DNA from: a bacterium
Lineage (GTDB): Bacteria; Ratteibacteria; UBA8468
Reading direction: 5' to 3'
DNA length: 8,577 nt
NCBI GenBank assembly: GCA_030672255.1
Contig: DAOVGU010000166.1
Coordinates: 1-8,577 of the forward strand
Within the stretch, counting starts at the first letter, position 1. Every line of letters begins with the position of its first letter. The translations under genes were made by a program, and so were the position numbers. Below are positions 3,789 through 8,577 of this stretch, piece by piece. The notes under the pieces are model-generated. The model worked only from the letters and a program-made list of their open reading frames with translations, was not told the DNA's origin and did no database searches.

Positions 3789-5327
3789 TTATTGAGCTAT
3801 TCTATTTTTTCCGGATTTCGACCGATAGAATTTTTTGATTAGTTTATCAAGATACTCTTTTGGATTGGAAAAAACACCCTTTGTTACTTTAAAACTTTTC
3901 TTATTAATTAATTTAAGTCCCAGGCCATAGTCTTCTAATAGACCTTCACAGAATGAATAGATATCCTTAACCTTCATTGCCTTTCCGAGGAGTAACTCTA
4001 AAGCCTCATCGGCGAACTCAAGCTTAATTCCATATTTATTGTAAAAATCTCTCTGGTATCGTTTTATCGACTCTGTTGCTATTAGTCTGGGCTCTGAGGA
4101 TAATAATTTTCTTAATTCTTCCTTTGGATTCTTTATTGTTTCTTCTGTTATCTTAACCCTCTTTATCTTTGTGGATGGTAATTTTTTCTCATAGATTAAT
4201 AAGGTCTTCTCAATGGCGCTGACTAAACTTCTGGCTCCTGTTTTCTCCTCGTAAGCAAGTTCAGCCAATTTGTATAAGGCAGAATCTTCAAATTCTATTT
4301 CTATTCCATAGGCTTCAAAGTCCCTCTTCTTCCCCAGAATTATGGGAGAATTTGGATTCTTTAAAATGGCATACAAATCCTCGACTCCCAACTCCTCAAA
4401 TATTGCTACAACCGGGAGCCTCGCGATGAATTCCGATTCAAAGCCATATTGAATCAGGTCTTCATATCTTATTTGCTTTAGATATTCGGATTCCTTTTTT
4501 GGCGATGGAGCGTTAAAGCCAATTCTTCTTTCATTTAATCGCTTTTTTATTATATCCTCTAAACCGGAGAAGGCACCGCTAACGATAAAAAGGATATTTT
4601 TTGTGTTAATCTTTTCCCTTTTTATTTTTCCCGTCTTTCTGAGCTGCATCGCCGATTCCATTAATGCTGCTGGGTCAAAAGGAGACCTTAAATCAACCTC
4701 AGTTTCTTCCATTAATTTGAGAAGAGCACGCTGAACTCCGCTTCGGGAGACATCAGGCCCTGCGGAAGAATATTTTGCTGCGAGTTTGTCAATCTCATCC
4801 AGATAGATTATTCCATATTGGGCTCGATTGAGATCGCCATTAGCTTCCTGCACTAAATCCCTTACCAGATTCTCCACATCGCCACCAACGTATCCGGTTT
4901 CAGAAAACTTGGTGCTATCCGCTTTTACAAATGGCACTCCAATTTTATCCGCGATCAGCTTTATTATATAAGTCTTTCCCACTCCCGTAGGACCGATCAT
5001 TGCAATATTATTTTTTATTCTACCCACTTCTTTTGAGCCAGTTGATTTTATGCGATTAAAGTGGGTGCAAACCTTTGTTGCTAAAATTGCTTTAGCATCC
5101 TGTTGTTTGACAACATATTGGTTAAGATATGATTCCAGTTCTTCCGGTTTCATATCAAACTTAATCTCTTTGGATTTTTCCTTCTTCCTTTCCTCCTCAC
5201 CACCAATTACCTCCGCATCGGTTGCGGGAAAAATCCCAATCCCCAACTGGTCCCCGTACTTTTTCTGCATATAGGTCTGAAAATTTTGAATATCCTTTTG
5301 AATCTCTTCGGGACTCGGTTTCGCCAT
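3789..5327 (-). CDS. ClpX-like AAA+ protein unfoldase lacking the zinc-binding domain, with an extra C-terminal domain
   Basis: A 512-residue protein from ATG 5327, chosen because GGAGGA (5342-5337) precedes it; ATG 5447 has no Shine-Dalgarno and adds 40 unlikely residues. The ClpX/HslU-type AAA+ core shows Walker A GPTGVGKT (112-119), pore loop GYVG (145-148), Walker B GIIYLDEID (172-180), the IGF loop (269-271) that docks ClpX on ClpP, an arginine finger in IARLPV (R303) and sensor 2 GAR (364-366). The ClpX N-terminal Cys4 zinc domain is absent; instead there is a short charged region (1-55). After the normal end of ClpX an additional 100 residues resemble a second small AAA+ subdomain (432-498). 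Likely role: ATP-driven unfolding of proteins for ClpP, with different substrate choice. It stands alone, divergent from the metabolic operon, with a REP cluster downstream and no ClpP in view. Confidence 0.88.
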   Translation of the reverse strand: MAKPSPEEIQKDIQNFQTYMQKKYGDQLGIGIFPATDAEVIGGEEERKKEKSKEIKFDMKPEELESYLNQYVVKQQDAKAILATKVCTHFNRIKSTGSKEVGRIKNNIAMIGPTGVGKTYIIKLIADKIGVPFVKADSTKFSETGYVGGDVENLVRDLVQEANGDLNRAQYGIIYLDEIDKLAAKYSSAGPDVSRSGVQRALLKLMEETEVDLRSPFDPAALMESAMQLRKTGKIKREKINTKNILFIVSGAFSGLEDIIKKRLNERRIGFNAPSPKKESEYLKQIRYEDLIQYGFESEFIARLPVVAIFEELGVEDLYAILKNPNSPIILGKKRDFEAYGIEIEFEDSALYKLAELAYEEKTGARSLVSAIEKTLLIYEKKLPSTKIKRVKITEETIKNPKEELRKLLSSEPRLIATESIKRYQRDFYNKYGIKLEFADEALELLLGKAMKVKDIYSFCEGLLEDYGLGLKLINKKSFKVTKGVFSNPKEYLDKLIKKFYRSKSGKNRIAQ

Positions 5328-5336
5328 TTTCTTTTC

Positions 5337-5342
5337 TCCTCC
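5337..5342 (-). promoter_or_regulatory. Ribosome binding site that decides the ClpX-like start
   Basis: GGAGGA lies about 8-10 nt upstream of ATG 5327 on the minus strand. The in-frame ATG at 5447 has no such site, so the shorter protein is preferred. Confidence 0.7.
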
Positions 5343-5480
5343 AAGTTTATTATACTCCTCTTTAACCTTTTGGTCAATAATGAACACCTGCCCATAATTA
5401 ATAGCTAATCTTATCCTCAGGCAATTTACTGACAAACAGAATGGCATTCTTTAATAACTTAAGATTTAACTAAGAAGCAA

Positions 5481-5544
5481 AATGTAACCCTCCTTTTTTA
5501 GGGTTACATTATATATGATTTAACGATTGCCGCAGGGTTACATT
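5481..5544. repeat. GTAACCC/GGGTTAC inverted repeat with a third arm in the divergent spacer
   Basis: AATGTAACCCT (5481-5491) and AGGGTTACATT (5500-5510) form a perfect 11-bp stem with an 8-nt pyrimidine loop. A third copy, AGGGTTACATT, stands at 5534-5544 in the same orientation as the second. The spacer lies between two divergent genes, so a terminator role is unlikely. It could be an operator with alternative pairings or the leftover end of a small mobile element. Apart from this, 5448-5605 shows no gene. Confidence 0.65.
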
Positions 5545-5605
5545 TTAGATGATTCAATACGAAGATTGACATCCAACTAAGGTCAATGATAAGATAAGAG
5601 GCAAT

Positions 5606-6082
5606 ATGACAATATTTCGCAGATTAAAACTCTCCAAATTATCTCTCAATTTATTCCTCTTAATCTGTTTTTTCCTTCCCTGGGTTTCGATAAGGGGTTG
5701 CGAATTTACCTCCGAGGAAAAATATATTCCTTCCGGTCCCGAGGAAATCTATTCGGGTTTAAGTTATGCATTAAAGGATTCAGGTCCATTCCCAGGGAAT
5801 TTACTTTACTTCGCAATTCCTATTTTTGTCATCTTAACTATAACCCTTACTTATCTATTTTATAATAAGCGATGGATTGGGAAAATGGTGGTTTCCATTG
5901 TTCAATGTTTACTTGGAGGGCTAACTGTCTGGTCTACTTATATGATAACCGCTTTTGCTGGTTTTTTGGCTTTTTCGGAGGAAAAGTTTGGGTATTACCT
6001 TGCGCAGATAGGTCTATTTTTCTTTATTGTGATTTGCATCGTTGAGGTATTCTTTCTTGCAAAAATGAAAGAAGAAAACTAA
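5606..6082 (+). CDS. Small integral membrane protein with four predicted helices, function unknown
   Basis: A 158-residue protein starting at ATG 5606 with AAGAGG (5596-5601) just upstream. Four hydrophobic segments are visible: about residues 13-29 (LNLFLLICFFLPWV), 66-87 (YFAIPIFVILTITLTYLF), 94-122 (VSIVQCLLGGLTVWSTYMIT) and 132-152 (AQIGLFFFIVICIVEVFFL). The N-terminus is basic and the C-terminus is charged and short. Between helices 1 and 2 a loop of about 35 residues carries RGCEF and a Gly/Ser/Pro-rich SGPEEIYSGLSYAL. The 'FFLPWVSIRGCEF' opening recalls hypothetical membrane proteins whose first helix ends in PW.....C, but I know no function for them. It ends 16 nt before thi4 and is probably cotranscribed; whether it moves a precursor or is unrelated cannot be told. 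Confidence 0.75.
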   Translation: MTIFRRLKLSKLSLNLFLLICFFLPWVSIRGCEFTSEEKYIPSGPEEIYSGLSYALKDSGPFPGNLLYFAIPIFVILTITLTYLFYNKRWIGKMVVSIVQCLLGGLTVWSTYMITAFAGFLAFSEEKFGYYLAQIGLFFFIVICIVEVFFLAKMKEEN

Positions 6083-6098
6083 GTCTTCTTAAGGGGGC

Positions 6099-6878
6099 AT
6101 GATGAAATTGGATGATACTCTGATCTCAAAGGCGATAGCCGAAGAATTCATGAAGGACTTTCTTAAATTTATGGAGGTTGATGTGGCTATTGTTGGAGCA
6201 GGCCCGGCGGGAATGATAACCGGCTATTATCTCGCCAGAAAAAAAAGAAAGGTTGTTATCTTTGAAAGAAAATTAAGTGTTGGTGGAGGAATGTGGGGCG
6301 GGGGAATGATGTTTAATAAGATAGTTGTTCAACAAACTGCTAAACCTATTCTTGAGGAATTAGGAGTAAGTTTTAAGGAATATAAAAAAGGTTACTACCT
6401 CGCCGATTCCATAGAAACAGTTTCTACCCTCTCTTCCAGGGCGGTTAAAACAGGGGTAAAGATATTTAATCTCATCTCGGTTGAGGATGTAATGATTAGA
6501 AAGGAGAAAATAACAGGATTAGTCCTGAACTGGAGCGCAGTAGAAATGGCCAAATTACATATTGATCCCCTTACTATCAGGGCAAAATTTGTTGTTGATG
6601 GCACAGGCCATTCGGCTGAAGTTGCCAATATCATTGTAAAGAAGCTCGGTAAAAAACTCTTTACAGAAACCGGGGACCTCCTGGGCGAGAAACCAATGTG
6701 GGCAGAAATTGGCGAAAGACTTATCGTTGAGAATAGTAAGGAGGTTTATCCCGGATTGTATGTGGCGGGAATGGCGGCAAACGCTGTATTCGGCGCACCA
6801 CGCATGGGACCAATATTTGGTGGAATGTTGCTCTCCGGCAAAAGAGTAGCCGAGTTATTGCTTAAAAGATTAAAGTAG
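6099..6878 (+). CDS. thi4: Thi4-family thiazole synthase (sulfide-dependent, His type)
   Basis: A 259-residue flavoprotein-like fold: dinucleotide-binding VAIVGAGPAGM (30-39), acidic E56 at the end of strand 2, GGGMWGGGMMF (62-72), a DPLTI motif (156-160), and the C-terminal YVAGMAANAVFGAPRMGPIFGG region (221-242) that closes the NAD-derived site. Thi4 makes ADP-thiazole from NAD, glycine and sulfur. In yeast the sulfur comes from a cysteine before the DP motif, a single-turnover reaction. Here that position is His154 (KLHIDP), as in methanogen Thi4, which uses free sulfide with iron and turns over many times; this implies an anoxic, sulfide-containing cell. Ribulose-bisphosphate-related isomerase annotations sometimes hit this family, but the His-DP context supports Thi4. 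Start: ATGATG at 6099/6102 behind AAGGGGG; 6102 is equally possible. Confidence 0.88.
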   Translation: MMKLDDTLISKAIAEEFMKDFLKFMEVDVAIVGAGPAGMITGYYLARKKRKVVIFERKLSVGGGMWGGGMMFNKIVVQQTAKPILEELGVSFKEYKKGYYLADSIETVSTLSSRAVKTGVKIFNLISVEDVMIRKEKITGLVLNWSAVEMAKLHIDPLTIRAKFVVDGTGHSAEVANIIVKKLGKKLFTETGDLLGEKPMWAEIGERLIVENSKEVYPGLYVAGMAANAVFGAPRMGPIFGGMLLSGKRVAELLLKRLK

Positions 6879-6900
6879 GCTCGGAAGTTTCCTTCAGTCA

Positions 6901-6954
6901 TGTCATTCCTGCGGAAGCAGGAATCTATGGATTCCCGTGTACACGGGAATGACA
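6901..6954. repeat. Composite palindromic repeat (TGTCATTCC...GGAATGACA)
   Basis: Outer arms TGTCATTCC (6901-6909) and GGAATGACA (6946-6954) enclose two further hairpins: ATTCCTGC-GGAA-GCAGGAAT, and ATTCCCGTGTACACGGGAAT around a GTGTACAC centre. Dispersed repeats of this type (compare Neisseria dRS3-like ATTCCC...GGGAAT) are common. It sits between thi4 and nadA inside the presumed transcript and ends 8 nt before the nadA Shine-Dalgarno, so it could act as an mRNA processing or attenuation structure. An in-frame ATG at 6937 lies inside it and is not a credible start. Confidence 0.75.
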
Positions 6955-6972
6955 GAGGTGGAAGGGAAAATA

Positions 6973-7884
6973 ATGAATAAAGGGTTGTTACAGAAAATAA
7001 AGGAACTTAAAAGGAAAAGGAATGCAATTATCCTGGCGCATAATTACCAGGTAGGTGAGGTGCAGGATATTGCCGATTATCTTGGAGACTCTCTGGGATT
7101 GAGTATTAAAGCGGCTCAGACGAAAGCGGATGTAATAGTGTTTTGCGGAGTAAAATTTATGGCTGAGACCGCCTCCATTCTTTCTCCAGAAAGAATTGTC
7201 CTTATGCCCGATAAAAATAGCGGATGTCCTCTTGCAGATATGGCAGATAAAAACTCCTTAAAAAGCTGGAAGAAGAGATATCCTGAGGCCACCACCGTTG
7301 CTTATGTGAATACCACGGCTGAGGTGAAAGCAGAAAGTGACATCTGTTGTACATCGGCTAATGCGGAGAGTATAGTAAATTCAGTTGATGCTTCCCAGAT
7401 TCTCTTTATTCCGGATAAGCATCTTGCCGATTGGGTTGCAAAAAAAATTCCTGAGAAAAAGATTATTCCTTATCCCGGTTATTGTTCGGTTCATATGAAG
7501 ATATTAGCCGAAGATATTATAAAGCTAAAAGAGAAATATCCAGAGGCGGAGGTTATTGTCCATCCTGAATGCACGTTCTCGGTTATCAAATTAGCCGATA
7601 AGGTGCTTTCTACCGGAGGGATGTGTAAATATGCAGGGAAATCGAAAGCGAAGGAATTTGTTGTGGGAACGGAGGTAGGAATTCTGCATCGGTTGAAGAA
7701 GGAAAATCCGGAGAAGATTTTTTATCCCGCAAATAGCTCCGCTGTCTGTGCGGATATGAAGCTGATAACCTTGGAGAAGATAGCTGCCTCTCTTTCCGAA
7801 ATGAAATATGAGGTAAAGGTTCCCGAAGCCATCAGGAAAGATGCCAAGAGAGCGGTTGATAAGATGTTGAAGGTTGCGAGATGA
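6973..7884 (+). CDS. nadA: Quinolinate synthase NadA
   Basis: 303 residues from ATG 6973, with AAGGG (6962-6966) six nt upstream. NadA condenses iminoaspartate with dihydroxyacetone phosphate to quinolinate, the step that commits to NAD, using a [4Fe-4S] cluster. The three cluster cysteines of the Thermotoga/Pyrococcus-type enzyme are present: C85 (SGCPLADM), C171 (PGYCSVHM) and C259 (SAVCADMK). Active-site motifs AHNYQ (22-26), DIADYLGDSL (32-41), YVNTTAE (111-117), CTSANA (126-131) and VHPEC (196-200) are intact. Length is normal for the three-fold repeat architecture. A start at 6937 would add 12 residues from a repeat and is rejected. Its stop overlaps the next start as ATGA. Neither nadB nor nadC is in the window. 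Confidence 0.96.
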   Translation: MNKGLLQKIKELKRKRNAIILAHNYQVGEVQDIADYLGDSLGLSIKAAQTKADVIVFCGVKFMAETASILSPERIVLMPDKNSGCPLADMADKNSLKSWKKRYPEATTVAYVNTTAEVKAESDICCTSANAESIVNSVDASQILFIPDKHLADWVAKKIPEKKIIPYPGYCSVHMKILAEDIIKLKEKYPEAEVIVHPECTFSVIKLADKVLSTGGMCKYAGKSKAKEFVVGTEVGILHRLKKENPEKIFYPANSSAVCADMKLITLEKIAASLSEMKYEVKVPEAIRKDAKRAVDKMLKVAR

Positions 7885-8577
7885 AGATATATAGAGATAT
7901 CACCGAGACAATCGGCAGAACCCCTTTAGTAAGGTTAAACAAGGTAACCGCGGGCCTGGAAGCTCAGATAGTAGCTAAATTAGAATCATTTAATCCTTGT
8001 GGCAGCATAAAGGACAGAATAGGAATTTCTATGGTCAGGGAGGCTGAGAAAAGGGGGCTGATTAAAAAGGATACCGTAATCATTGAGCCAACCAGCGGCA
8101 ATACCGGCATTGCCTTGTCCTTTGTCTGCGCAGCTCGTGGTTATAAACTAATTCTTACGATGCCGGATAACATGAGTGTAGAGAGGAAAGTGCTTTTAGG
8201 ACTCTTTGGAGCGGAGTTGGTTTTGACACCAGGCTCAGAAGGAATGGTGGCAGCGGTGAAGAAAGCGGAGGAGTTAGCCAAGAAGATTCCGAATTCCTTC
8301 ATCCCCGACCAGTTTAAGAATTTAGCTAATCCTGAGGTTCACCGGGAAACCACCGCCGAAGAAATCTGGAAGGATACCGAGGGAAAGGTGGATATCCTGA
8401 TTTCCGGGGTAGGAACGGGAGGGACAATTACCGGAGTCGCTGAACTAATTAAGAAAAGAAAGCCAGAATTTAAGAGCATCGCCGTTGAGCCAGCAGATTC
8501 AGCGGTTCTTTCTCGCCAAAAATACGGCGAGCAGGCTGGAGGAGAACCAGGACCGCACAAGATTCAGGGTATTGGAG
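7881..8577 (+). CDS. cysK: Cysteine synthase (O-acetylserine sulfhydrylase), 3' end beyond window
   Basis: The first 232 residues, roughly three quarters of a usual 300-residue enzyme, are visible before the window ends. A PLP-dependent enzyme that replaces the acetyl group of O-acetylserine with sulfide to form cysteine. Seen: ITETIGRTPLVRLN (7-20), the Schiff-base lysine K44 in CGSIKDRIG, the substrate loop TSGNTG (71-76), the phosphate-binding GVGTGGT (176-182), and HKIQGIG near the visible end. The loop TMPDNMSVERK matches cysteine synthase rather than cystathionine beta-synthase, and no heme or CBS domains can be judged from this part. The ATG overlaps the nadA stop (ATGA), showing tight coupling. 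A homologue using O-phosphoserine, or a thiosulfate-using CysM, remains possible. Confidence 0.93.
   Translation, partial: MKIYRDITETIGRTPLVRLNKVTAGLEAQIVAKLESFNPCGSIKDRIGISMVREAEKRGLIKKDTVIIEPTSGNTGIALSFVCAARGYKLILTMPDNMSVERKVLLGLFGAELVLTPGSEGMVAAVKKAEELAKKIPNSFIPDQFKNLANPEVHRETTAEEIWKDTEGKVDILISGVGTGGTITGVAELIKKRKPEFKSIAVEPADSAVLSRQKYGEQAGGEPGPHKIQGIG

Noticed and set aside
5566..5595. TTGACA (5566) with TAAGAT (5590) as promoter for the membrane protein gene
   Set aside because: The -10 match is weak, the spacing is 18 nt, and transcription would start at about the Shine-Dalgarno, too close to the ATG. TTGAC-N11-GTCAA here may be a weak palindrome but is too short to claim as an operator.
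5448..6098. TPP (thi-box) riboswitch upstream of thi4 or its operon
   Set aside because: The conserved CUGAGA and ACCUGAUC-type elements are not present in the spacer or near the thi4 start.

Overview
This window looks like chromosomal DNA from an AT-rich, probably anaerobic bacterium of an uncultured lineage. The signs are A/T-rich codons, ordinary bacterial Shine-Dalgarno sites, sigma70-type promoters, REP-like palindromes of the 'GTCATTGCGAG' kind, and a His-type Thi4 that uses free sulfide. I cannot name the phylum from the sequence alone. No tRNA, rRNA, CRISPR array, transposase or integrase is visible.

Left part (1-3240): an accessory region full of gene fragments. After the tail of one unknown gene and a tiny zinc-ribbon-like gene, a composite block occurs twice. 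Each block has an HTH (XRE-like) gene or remnant on the minus strand, joined at the same 18-bp sequence to a plus-strand fragment of the Mg-chelatase-like gene yifB/comM. Each is followed by a copy of the last codons of yifB, then a sigma70 promoter, then a two-gene toxin-antitoxin-type module. Module 1 is an MNT nucleotidyltransferase plus a HEPN protein (1044-1752). Module 2 is a ParD-like antitoxin plus a RelE/ParE toxin (2442-2950). A third yifB 3' end follows module 2 directly, so module 2 interrupts yifB between two imperfect direct copies of its end. Next to this third end lies a collapsed M28 peptidase pseudogene on the minus strand. The arrangement resembles a cassette array anchored on yifB 3' ends.

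Middle (3330-5550): a very small lysine-rich basic protein gene with its own promoter, strong Shine-Dalgarno site and terminator on the minus strand; a cluster of four REP-like palindromic units; then a minus-strand ClpX-like AAA+ unfoldase. This unfoldase lacks the zinc-binding domain, keeps the IGF loop used to dock on ClpP, and has a second, degenerate copy of the small AAA+ subdomain at its C-terminus. A GTAACCC/GGGTTAC hairpin with a third arm lies in the divergent spacer.

Right part (5606-8577): a plus-strand metabolic cluster with a four-helix membrane protein of unknown function, Thi4 (thiazole synthase for thiamine), NadA (quinolinate synthase for NAD) and CysK (cysteine synthase, cut by the window end). 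NAD is a substrate of Thi4, and sulfide is used by both His-type Thi4 and CysK, so the cluster joins NAD, thiamine and cysteine synthesis around sulfide and iron chemistry.
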